Below, in pieces: positions 36,130 to 46,007 of a DNA stretch of 64,000 bases (position 1 is the first letter of the stretch; every line of letters begins with the position of its first letter). The stretch covers positions 6,479,001 through 6,543,000 of the forward strand of contig NC_088186.1 in NCBI RefSeq assembly GCF_028769735.1, read 5' to 3'. A program made the position numbers and the translations under genes. The stretch comes from Zonotrichia leucophrys gambelii. Taxonomy: Eukaryota > Chordata > Aves > Passeriformes > Passerellidae. The notes under the pieces are model-generated. The model was given only the letters and a program-made list of their open reading frames with translations, did not search any database and was not told the DNA's origin.

Positions 36130-37714
36130 ATTCCCCCTCCAGTTCCCTCCCCTGGTAGCTTCAATGGCAGGACTTGGTGGATCTGAGGGGTTTGGGAAGC
36201 ACAAGAAGGTAAAGCTGTGCTGGGGTGGGAGGGTTTGTGTTACATATCTGAGTAGAAAGCTGGAAATTTGTCTTCCCAGCAGCTCCTTTGGCATGTCCAG
36301 CAGCTGGTAGAGGGGAAAGGAACTAGAAGAGAAAAGGGAGAGTAGAAAGGAAATCACCACCACAGCTGTCACTGCAGAGCTTCTCTGCTGTCCCCAGAGC
36401 TTTGCAGTGCTGTGTGGGACACAAGACTGCCTTTGTCCCAGAGATTTCTGCCCAGGATTGTGGAGATGCTGCAGCAAATTTTCCTTAGTTCATGCAGGAA
36501 TCCTCTGCTTTCAGTTCCTGGTGCTTTCTCACTCCCCATGATGCTGATTCAGCCACACACACAGCCTGGTACTGCTCAAGGGCTGCACTCAGGAGAAGAC
36601 TTGGAGCTCCAGCTGCCTGGTGGAGCATTCCTGGTGTCCCAATGAAATGCCCAGCACTCCCTGAGTTGGGTCTTTTTTTCAGTTGTTGGCTCCAATTGAC
36701 AAAAATCTGCTTATGTGCACCAGGTTGGTTTGAAAGGAATGGGAGGAGGAGAATGCAAGGCTGATCAGGTCTTGCAAGGAAGAACTTTTTTTTTTCCCAA
36801 AAAAAGAAGAATTTTTCATAAAAGAAATCTAATGTGATTATATATTTCTAGCTCCACTTCCCATCTGTTCACCTTCCAAAGTGACATTTAAGGAGATGAG
36901 TTTATGGTGCTGGAGGCATCAACAGCACTGGATTGAGTGGATCAGATCCAGGCTGGCTCTAAAGCTACTCAAACCTTGCCTAAAGCTCAGCCCTTATTTG
37001 TTTTTCTACAACAGAGGTACCTTGATCTCTGGAAACACTGGCATCTGCCCTTTTCTTCTTTGCAACCCTTTCTGCTGAGAGCATTATCTGCCTTTTTCCA
37101 GCACATGACTTGGCAGAACTGCTCCAACCCCCTGACATGCCTGAGAGCACTTTGGGTGAGCAGAAAGGCAGCTCTGACACGGTGTCTGGAGTTCAGAAGC
37201 CACAGATCAACACAGTGGATGGGTTTCAGGCTGCTCTCCTCTCTGTCACACAGGCAGGTGTGGTCCAGCACAACCCTGAGAGTCAATGGCCAGAAAACGG
37301 CTTATTTTGAGAGGTGCCTGGGCTCCTTTATCTGAGATGTTGGTTTTTGATGCAAAATGGGAAACATTCCTCTGTTCTGTGGTGCAAACAGGAAAAGCTG
37401 AGCAGTAGCTGATATAACCAAGGCAAAGCTTCCTCAAAAACCCAAACCAGCTCAGGTGTGGGTGTTAACTGTCCATGCAGCACAAGGATCCACTCAGAGG
37501 TAAAGCAAGCAGTGAGAAGGAATGGATTTCTGAGGAAGGGAGAAAGATCACAGGCAGTGCAAAATGTGGAAACAGGGAATACATCTGGGTAAACTCAGCA
37601 CGGGAGGAGAAGGAGAAACAGCCATGTGAAGAGGAAGGACATCTTTACACATAGCAAATAAAGGCTGAGGAGCAGAAAGTTCTCCTTCCTCAGGCACTCA
37701 CACAGCCTGACACC
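36130..37714. other. non-coding single-copy DNA
   Basis: Several frames of 90-130 codons overlap between 36.9 and 37.3 kb on both strands with no recognisable domain. No repeat family identified. Confidence 0.5.
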
Positions 37715-38365
37715 TGTCCTGGATTGCCAAGCAAATTGTATTCTATTGCCATCTGTATGGCAGTTGTCTTCTGTTCATTGGGCAGTTTTCCTTATCTCTT
37801 CCACACCCAATCCTCCCTCCGGGAGACATCTGCTGATAACAGCTATTGAATGTCACTGCATGGCTGATAAGAACTACAGCATCCCATTGGGAGATGTGAG
37901 CCCAGAGGGAGGAGCCAAGCATTGCTACCTGGATATAATCTGGAGATTCTGGAACACCAGCACCGCTTTTCCACTGGATTCCCCAGAGGAACAGCAGCTG
38001 CCTCTTCTGCCACTGGATCTTCAGAGGAAGATTGCACCTTTCTACAGGATCCCTGCACCAGCAGAACCACTCCTGACACTGCAGGAGGGCTGAGCCACAA
38101 TTCCAATGGCACTGCCACCAACACCTGACCCACAGCTCCTGTTCTGACTCTGTCAGTGTTGTTTTGATTACTGCATTGTTTATTTTATTTTTTATTTTCT
38201 TCCCTTTTAAAGAACTGTTATTTCCTGCTCCCATATTTTTGCCTGAGAGACCCTTAATTAAAAATTTATAGCAATTCAGAGGGAGGGGGTTTGCATTTTC
38301 CATTTCAGGGAAAATGGAAATTTCCTGCCTTTCTTAGCAGACACCTGTCTTTCCAAATCTAGACA
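37715..38365 (+). mobile_element. solo LTR of about 650 bp, other ERV family
   Basis: I recognise the ordered words CCATCTGTATGGCAGTTGTC, TGGAGATTCTGGA, CCACTGGATTCCCCAGAGGA, CTGGATCTTCAGAGGAAGA, CACTGCAGGAGGGCTG, CTGTCAGTGTTGTT and GGGAGGGGGTTTGCATTTTCC from an abundant passerine LTR. Ends TGTCCTGG and CTAGACA fit TG...CA. A GGATATAAT promoter-like site is near 37931 and a TTTTAAAGAAC signal near 38205. Both flanks carry CACC (37711-37714 and 38366-38369), a 4-bp match that would suit an ERV1-type integrase but could be chance. Frames on the minus strand through it are not genes. Confidence 0.82.
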
Positions 38366-39769
38366 CACCACAGGAGAGGATTTAGCCAGTTTGCCATTGG
38401 GAAAGTGCCAATTCCACTTTTGCTTCTCCCTTTCCTCTCCAGCCAAGCAGGAGCTTGTCCTGTCCAGTCTCTGGAGAGCTCTGGAGGATGCAGGCACAGA
38501 GCTCCCCATGGGAACCCTGAGCTTCCCTGGGTGTGTATCCTAATCCTACAGTTGCCTCTACAAAATTTTGGGTTTATTGATGAAGGGCACAATTAGGGGA
38601 AGAAAGGAGCCGGCCGCCCACACTGCTTCTGTCTCTCTGTTCTTCTGTCTCCCACTGAGGAAGGGCTCTGGCAATATTTATAGGCCTGTAATTTCCTGCA
38701 AGTTTATATAGCATGAAAGTAGAAGAAGTGATAAAATATGCAGTTTAATTGCAAAAAACCCCATGTACTAATCTCACTAATGTGCTAGATTAAAACTCTG
38801 AATGTGTGAGGCTTCAAGGTGATTACACATATTTAAAGCAAATTTTCCTTCTAAGTGTCTCTAACCAAACTCATATTTTATGGTATCCTGGACCTTACAA
38901 TTGACTTTTATTTGGTTTATTTTTATGAATGATATCGAAAGTATAATATTGTCACAAGGGATTCTCTTCCTCTGTGGATTGTTTCATGATGCAGGATTTC
39001 TATTAACTTCTCTCAGAATTTTTTTTGTCACACTAGGCTGCTTTAGTGGCTTCAAGCTCTATTGTGCCACACTGGGCTGTGTTAATCACTCAAGCTGGAG
39101 TTTCCCTTTGTGAGGAGGGAGAGGACAAGGGCTGGACATGTTGAAAATCTTCTAAAATTCTGTTTGGAGAGCTTGGTACCAGCTGAAGACTCTGCATTGC
39201 TCCCCTGAGCTGCCAGTGACCCACATCATCTGCATTTCCTCACATCTGGGGTTTTTCTATCCATGTAAAGATGTTCTCTAAGCCCTATTTCCTAAAGAGA
39301 ATTAATTAATTAGTTCACAAGCAAGCAGTATCTGATGTGGCTCTGCTAAAAGAAGTGACCACAGAAGTTGACTCCAGTCCCAGAAGATTCTCTGACTGGT
39401 TCAATGTCACATACTCCAAACTGGAATTTTAGTTATAGCAATATATTTTTATAGCAACCAGTTTGGAGTGATTATAGCAAACTGCAAATTTGCTGAAATG
39501 CTGGTTAAACAGCTCCTCTGGAGGACACTGGGCTCTCTTTGAACAACAATTGTTTTAGATCTGCTGTTTATTTTCTTTGGGAAGGAACAGGTTGATCCTT
39601 TTCTCTTCACAACCACCTCTTTATCACTCCAGTGGAGTTATTTCAGAATTTGGGATGGACAACAGATTGTTGCTAGCCTCCAGGACCATCTCAGGATGGG
39701 ATTAGGGCAGGCAGGGTCCTCCAAAGAGCCCCTGGCTCAGGGGAGCAGAAGAAGTGGCCCCTTGACACA
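38366..39769. other. non-coding single-copy DNA
   Basis: No exon recognised. It contains the inverted repeat at 39413-39469. Confidence 0.5.
39413..39469. repeat. inverted repeat with 12-bp perfect arms
   Basis: ACTCCAAACTGG (39413-39424) pairs with CCAGTTTGGAGT (39458-39469) across a 33-base AT-rich loop. The word TTATAGCAA occurs within the loop twice (once imperfectly) and again just after the right arm. It could be a tiny foldback element or chance. Confidence 0.7.
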
Positions 39770-40162
39770 CATCCATGTCGGAGACATCTTTTCCTGAAAA
39801 TCCTTTATTAGGATTTTAATGAAAAGGCTTCAGGAACAAAATGTAAACAACGATTATCTGCTGCTGTGGAATGCAACAGGTGGATCTGTGATTGGCCAGT
39901 CTTGTATGTTTATAATTAATGTCCAATCACAGCCCAGATGGCTCGGACTCTCTGTCCGAGCCACAAACCTTTGTTATTCATTCCTTTCTATTCTATTCTA
40001 TTCTAAGCCAGCCTTCTGAGATGAAACCTTTTCTTCTATTCTTTTAGTGTAGTTTTAATGTAATATATATCATAAAATAATAAATCAAGCCTTCTGAAAC
40101 ATGGAGTCAGATCTACGTCTCTTCCCTCATCCTAAGACCCTATGACCACTGTCACACACCCA
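39770..40162. repeat. 6-bp target-site duplication CATCCA/CACCCA
   Basis: CATCCA at 39770-39775 and CACCCA at 40157-40162 flank the LTR and match in five of six positions. Confidence 0.75.
39776..40156 (+). mobile_element. solo LTR, family B copy 3, ERVK-like
   Basis: This 381-bp copy from TGTCGGAGACATC to GACCACTGTCACA is in sense orientation, with GGCCAGT/CCAATCAC motifs and AATAAATCA before the end. It forms an inverted pair with family B copy 4 about 1.5 kb to the right. Confidence 0.9.
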
Positions 40163-40169
40163 TGCATGT

Positions 40170-40212
40170 CACAGAATCCTTTAATCAGAAAAGACCCTCA
40201 GGATCATTGAGC
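40170..40212 (-). mobile_element. short CR1-like fragment
   Basis: CACAGAATCCTTTAATCAGAAAAGACC followed by CAGGATCATTGAG resembles the reverse complement of a CR1 3' end (AGAATCATTTAGGTTGGAAAAGACC ... AAGATCATCGAG). Only about 43 bases match, so it may be the very end of a truncated, old copy. Confidence 0.45.
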
Positions 40213-41619
40213 ATGCCTTGGCTTGGCTGATAGCAAAACCTGTCCTCCCATGGGCAGGGAAAGCTGTTCAGGAGCACACAGAGCAGCTCTGGAGCCTGAG
40301 CTCACCCCAGAGGCACCACTGTGGGCAGGAGGACATCCCTTAGGTGCCTTGTTCCAGGAATGAAGACCACTTATTCTCAGAAATCCCACCAGAATGCCGA
40401 CTAATTGCCTAAAAATCCCCCAAATCTACAAACCCCCAAACTGCAGCATCCCCCCAGGCCCCTCCATTCAGGTCACACTTTGTGCATCCCCAAGCAGGAC
40501 CTGCTGAACTGGCAGGAGCTTTGACTTTGGGACCTGGGCGTCCTCCACAACCCACTCACATTCACTGTGCACCAGCTCTATTTAATGCTAGGAAGGGAGA
40601 ATAATCTAAACATCATTTTGCAAATGGTAAGCTATTAAACTAGCAAATGATTTGAGACAAGAGCAACTACACCAGGTCAGCTTCTCTTTCAAACACTCCC
40701 AGGGTACATTGTGTGTAGCTCTGCCTCATGTAAATACCACGGCCTTGAGGTTTTTCCTTGTGGCTTTGTTCTTTCTCTCATTTCTGCAAGGAGGCAGAAG
40801 GAATAAATAGATGTTTTTATCACCACTTTTTTTGCTTTCAGAAAGTTCACATATTGCATTTTTGACATTATGTAAATTAAAAATCACCATGGCATTACCT
40901 GAAATAAACTATTATATCACTCCTTTCACGCTACTTTAGTTAAGATACTGTCAGCACTTCCATTACTAGCCCTTATTTCAAGGAGTTTCAGACTTAGCTG
41001 GCAAAAAGGTGGGGAATTCTATTTATTTATTATTTTTAATGGAAACTTCTAACACATTGCCATCTTGGGGAAAAATTTAATTTTCTTCAGATTTTAGGAA
41101 AAACTTTGTGTCCATTTGTTGTTCAGATGCTGTGAGGCTATTAACCCACTAACAGGTTGATGATACCCCAGCTCACAGACCAATTCCCTTTTCCCTTCAG
41201 GTTCCAGTGGCAAAACAATGCAAAACCCAACCCAGGTCTGGTGCTGGGGCACAGCTGGGGACACCTGGAGGGACAAGGGGAGTCCTGGCACACAAATATG
41301 TCCCTGGTGCCTTTCAGAATGAGCCTTTGTGTCCCTGCTCCCCCTGGCAGGCTGAACTCCACACACACATCTTTGGGGAGAATAAATTTGGTCTCCATGT
41401 CAGGTAGAACAAGGAATAATGGGCTTAAAATTACAGCCAGGGAGATCCAGACCAGATATTAAAATCAACTTTCTAACAGCAAGGGTGGTTAAACTCCAGC
41501 AAAGATAGCCCAGGGAGGGTGTGAAATCCCAGCCCAGGGAGGTTCTGAGTACAGATTAGACAAATGCTTGACAGAAGTGACAATTTTGATGTTCCTTTGG
41601 GGCAGGGGATTATATCTTG
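40213..41619. other. non-coding single-copy DNA
   Basis: AT-rich, with TAAT-type motifs between 40560 and 41110. No gene recognised. Confidence 0.5.
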
Positions 41620-42016
41620 ATTTCCTGTGACAGTGTTCACAGGGGTCTGAGGATGAGGAAAGAGACGAGGATCTGACTCCGTGTTTCAGAAGGCTTGATT
41701 TATTTTTCTATTATATATATTATATTAAAACTATACTAAAAGAATAGAAGGAAGCATTTCATCAGAAGGCTAGTTGAGAACAGCAAAAGAAAGAATGATA
41801 ACAAAGGCTTGTGTCTTGGACAGAGAGTCCGAGCCAGCTGACTGTGATTGGCCATTAATTAGAAACAACCACATGAGACCAATCAAAGATGCACCTGTTG
41901 CATTCCACAGCAGCAGATAATCATTGTTTACATTTTGTTCCTGAGGCCCCTCAGCTTCTCAGGAGGAAAAATCCTAAGGAAAGGATTTTTCATAAAAGAC
42001 GTCTGTGACAATTTCC
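41620..42016. repeat. 6-bp target-site duplication ATTTCC around LTR
   Basis: ATTTCC at 41620-41625 and at 42011-42016, identical and flush with both LTR ends. Confidence 0.92.
41626..42010 (-). mobile_element. solo LTR, family B copy 4, ERVK-like
   Basis: This 385-bp copy has plus-strand ends TGTGACAGTGTTCAC and GACGTCTGTGACA, and it keeps the canonical inverted TGT(C/G)ACA termini. It is in minus orientation, with a perfect 6-bp duplication. It looks like one of the least altered family B copies in the window. Confidence 0.93.
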
Positions 42017-43379
42017 CTTCCAGCCCTGTTTCCCGCAGTGCTTTGGGAATAATTTAGAAATAAGAGGATACATATTTTGATGGCTTCCATCCCATCCTGT
42101 GCAGTCGTGTGCTGTGGGACACCTCACTCCAATGTCTTCTTTGGGATCCCTGTGAAAATCCCATGAGCTTTCCCAATCTGCCACCCCTCCTTGGCACACA
42201 GCACTGGGGTGGCCTGAAAAGGGTCATTCTCATGGCATCTGTCAGCCTTCACCAGCCACCACCAGCAGCCAGAAAAAGGCTTTTTTTTTTAATTAATAAA
42301 GCCTTTAGCAGGTGAATCCCAGCCCCTTTCTGGTGGCTGCAGCCAAGATCTCCACTGAGCTCCGCTAATGCGTCTGCCTTCCAATTTGTGAGCCCCAGGA
42401 AATTTCACAGGCAAAACACAAACAGCCAATTCCAAGCTTTGTTTAGAAATATTTCCTGTGTTTCCTGCTGCTGCAAGCAACAAAGAAGGGGGTAAAAGAA
42501 CCCAAACAAGAATTCACTCAGCCTCTTCAGTGCCACTCATTTTTCCGCCCCAGTAAAGCAAAATGTGAGCTGTAAACCTGGAGGGAGCCATGAGGTAAGG
42601 AGGGAAGAGCTGCTGCTTTGCTCTGCAGCATCCTCCTCTTTCTGAGGTCTTCATGCCCCTTGCTTTAGCCTGTCCTTTATTCCCTCCAACATTATCCCAG
42701 CCCTGTCCTTCCCCAGTTTAATTCTGAATTCCTCCCCAATTTAAACTTTGCAGGACAAAACTTTGCCTCTCTCCCTGTCCAATTCATTCTCCTGGCTCTC
42801 CAGTGAGGCTTCTTGTTGGCTCCTTAGTTTGATCAGAGCAAATTAGACAATATCTCCCCTTTTTCCAGCCTAGAATTCCTAGTTCAGTAGCTGCTGAAGC
42901 AGTGTTGGCTTGCTGCAGAATTTCCCAAGGTACCTTCATGCAGTCACATTTTGCCTGGCTGAGAGCACGCAGGGATGGCCACAAAAGCAAATATCACACA
43001 GAACCATACGTCTTCATTTCAGCAATTCCTTGGATTGTGACTCTCTCCATGCCTTTGGTCCCGTAACTCACCTTTCTAATCCCCCCAAAAAACAAACAGC
43101 ATTTTCTTCTCCTACTATCAAACCCCATCTTCACACATATTCAAGTTATAACAATCTCTACACCTTCAAGCTGCTTACACACAGATTTCATGCTCAGAAT
43201 ATAGACTCAGTTTTCTGTAGTCATCTTTCCTATTTTTTAATCATCCCTAACCATAATGCTGGCAAGCACAGGGACAGACAAAAGGGGCTCAAGGCTTTTA
43301 AAAAATGCATGTATGTAGGCACATATATATTTTTCATTTTTAGATGTTTCTCTTAATCATATCTTGAATTAATGCAGGG
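42017..43379. other. non-coding single-copy DNA
   Basis: A T-run near 42281. A plus-strand frame of 148 codons (42910-43356) has no recognisable domain, is compositionally like its surroundings and is not called a gene. Confidence 0.5.
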
Positions 43380-43690
43380 CTTGTTCATTCGGAGCTCTCA
43401 TTACCCTCTTAATTAACTGTGCACAGATGGAAAAAGTCGGAATTGCTTCACTTGAGTTGTTCTGCTAGTTTTAAAATGAGATGGCAGATGGAGGACAAGG
43501 CAGAAAGGGCTCAGCTCAGAGGTAGGAAACAAGTTTTCAAGCTGTCACAGAAACGTCAACAAACACTCCATCTGTTTATGAGGTGTACCAAGCAGAGGCA
43601 GCTTTAAGTGCCATCCGCAGACGTGAGTTCAAAGAATTCCAAACAATTAGCAGCGAAATGAAAGTTGCGGTTTTGGTTTGAGGTTTACCA
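43380..43690. promoter_or_regulatory. candidate conserved regulatory element
   Basis: In about 300 bases outside any repeat there are roughly eight CpGs (for example TTCGGA, GTCGGA, AACGTC, TCCGCAGACG, AGCGAAA, TTGCGG, GACGCT), many more than the neighbouring DNA, together with CTTAATTAACTG and CAATTAGC homeodomain-type words. CpG retention and motif density suggest selection, but this is inference without an alignment. Confidence 0.25.
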
Positions 43691-44034
43691 GGACGCTGCC
43701 AATCTGTGCTGTGGCACAGGGGCTGGGTGCAGCCACCACAACGCTGCAGGAATGGTCTCAGTGTGGCTCAGCACCCTCAGCTGTGGGTGGGCTTGCTGAG
43801 ACCCCATCCCCAAAGCTCTGCAGACAGACCCAGAGGAAGGACAGATGTTGCCAAAGGCCCCAGAATAAGAGAACCTCTTGAAACTGATGAATAACCTTCA
43901 AAGAATTAGCTCTGAGTTTGCTCCTGTGAACAAACCCACAGAAAGGACGGGTCCTTAGCTGAGGGCCCCAAATACAGACAACACAAATTTCAAGTAAAAA
44001 GTCTAATTTCAACTTTCCAGAAGTTTTCTGTAAC

Positions 44035-44429
44035 TGAGTGTGTCACAGACATATTTTATGAAAAATCCTTTTGCCAGGATCTTTTCTCCTGAGAAGCTGG
44101 GAAGCTTCAGCTTCTCCATGTTTTGCTGCTTTGGAATGTGATTTGGAGAATTGTTTACCCAGCATGTGAAATTGTTTTTACTTGATAACCAATGACAGCC
44201 ACCTGTGTTGAGGCTGTGAGCAGTCACAAGATTTTATTATCATTCCTTTCTATTCCTTTCAAGCCTTCTGATGAAATCCTTTCTTCTATTCTTTTAGTAT
44301 AGTTTTAATATATTGTTTTTTTAATATAATATATATAATAAAATAATTAATCAGCCTTTTGAAACATGGAGTCAAGATTCTTAACTCTTCCCTTGTCCTG
44401 GGACCCCTGCAGACACCACAACATGGGTG
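44035..44429. repeat. 6-bp target-site duplication TGAGTG/TGGGTG
   Basis: TGAGTG at 44035-44040 and TGGGTG at 44424-44429 border the LTR, differing by one transition. Confidence 0.78.
44041..44423 (+). mobile_element. solo LTR, family B copy 5, ERVK-like
   Basis: This 383-bp copy from TGTCACAGACATA to GACACCACAACA is in sense orientation, with AATAAAATAATTAATCAG before the GAAACATGGAGTC block. It is more diverged than copies 1 to 4 in its middle (the GATTGGCC region is changed). It is followed after 126 bp by a family A LTR in the opposite orientation. Confidence 0.88.
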
Positions 44430-44549
44430 GATTTCTGCAAATAAGCAGTGTTAGCATTTGGGAAGTAGAGACAGTCAACTCTAAATGAAGGCAGGTAGAC
44501 AAGAGCATAAAGTTAAGAAAAAATAAAATCCTCTCCTCTCTTAGAATAT

Positions 44550-44843
44550 TGTCACAATACAACACAAAGTGAATGACACACACAAGCTGAGATGTTTTAG
44601 GTAAAAAAAGGGCAGTTTATTTCTGAACTCTAATATTTATAGACTTTCAAAAGTGACCATGGATTGGAGGATGAAATTGCTACCTCTCTAGTCACACAGG
44701 TTAAACTAACAGTCCATCAGTTCTCTCCTCCTCCAGAAAGGAATGCGAAACAATCATTATTTACATGAAAAGTGCCTGAGAAACTCCATTACAAAAATGT
44801 GAACATCAGGAGGCTTAGAAGAACTTAGAAGAACAGGGAGACA
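44550..44843 (-). mobile_element. solo LTR, family A copy 4, ERVK-like
   Basis: This 294-bp copy has plus-strand ends TGTCACAATACAAC and ACAGGGAGACA and aligns with the other family A copies, in minus orientation. The flanks GAATAT (44544-44549) and GAACAC (44844-44849) match in four of six bases, both differences being transitions, consistent with an older insertion. Confidence 0.85.
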
Positions 44844-44849
44844 GAACAC

Positions 44850-45715
44850 CCCTTGTTGAACTGCTCCAGTGGGATTTTAAATTGCTCTCCTGCTGGAAAT
44901 GATCCCAGTGATGGAGGGCACAGCACTGTTATTGGCATTTTAGAGAAGCAACAGCACGGAGTGAAATAACCGTGTCAGGGCAGTGACACGTTTGCTCTGG
45001 ATATTTAAATAACCAAGGAGGAGCACATCTGCTTCCTAGCACTGCAGCCAGCCCTGGGAGGAAGGTACATCTGCATCCAGGCTCTGTGGGTTTATGGATG
45101 GGTAGCAGACATGGTTATTGGGAGCTGGATTGTCCCCATGTGGTTTGCACACAGGCAGGGAAGCTAAAAGAAATGCACACACAAAGCACTTCTGCACAGC
45201 TTCTTGTGATATACTTGCTAATTCTTTTTCCAGTAGGTTGAGCTTTTTTTTGGGCAGCACCATATGTTCCAATGAGGGGAAGATCCAGGATCCCATCCAC
45301 ATTCTCTCATTTCAAAACCTAAACCACAGACTTGACTTTTCCTAACATTCAGAGGTATCTGGTTCTGCCACAGGTCCAACACCTTCCATATCCCTTTTTT
45401 TAAATAATGAACAATTTCCAGACACAAATTAAAAAGCACTCACCTGACACATGCTTACAAACAACATCTCCATCAAAAGCAATAGAAGGTTTTCTATTCC
45501 CTTTTGGTATGGCACATATGTTTTTATTTATAAGAAATTCCCAACTCCTTTTCCTAACTTTTCTCTAGCTCTCCACATGGAAAAACCCACACTATACAGA
45601 TAATTTTGTTTAGGACCAGCAAATATTTAATTTTTTTTGACCCGATTGGAAGGAATATATGTGAACCATAAATTCTGTCCATTTTGAGGGTGCACTGAGT
45701 GTTATCTACCAGCTG
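44850..45715. other. non-coding single-copy DNA
   Basis: No gene or repeat recognised. Confidence 0.5.
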
Positions 45716-46007
45716 AGAGGGAAGGGAAGGGAAGGGGAGGGGAGGGGAGGAGAGGAGAGGAGAGGAGAGGAGAGGAGAGGAGAGGAGAGGAAGAGGAGAG
45801 GAGAGGAGAGGAGAGGAGAGGAGAGGAGAGGAGAGGAGAGGAGAGGAGAGGAGAGGAGAGGAGAGGAGAGGAGAGGAGAGGAGAGGAGAGGAGAGGAGAG
45901 GAGAGGAGAGAAGAGGAGAGAAGAGAAGAGAAGAGAAGAGAAGAGAAGAGAAGAGAAGAGAAGAGAAGAGAAGAGAAGAGAAGAGAAGAGAAGAGAAGAG
46001 AAGGAGA
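45716..46007. repeat. 290-bp purine tract: GAGAG then GAAGA pentanucleotides
   Basis: The plus strand is purely A and G for about 290 bases. It starts as GGGAA/GGGGA units, becomes regular GGAGA units (about 45755-45920) and ends as GAAGA units (about 45921-46003). The stepwise change of unit indicates successive expansions of mutated units. Such homopurine mirror-symmetric tracts can adopt triplex (H-DNA) structure and are hard to sequence. Confidence 0.96.

Noticed and set aside
35946..36158. 70-codon Tyr/Ile repeat peptide
   Set aside because: Translation of the ATATT microsatellite.
37743..38303. 186-codon minus-strand open frame
   Set aside because: It lies wholly inside the LTR at 37715-38365 on the antisense strand.
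42910..43356. 148-codon plus-strand open frame
   Set aside because: Low-complexity polar composition, no domain, no splice support.
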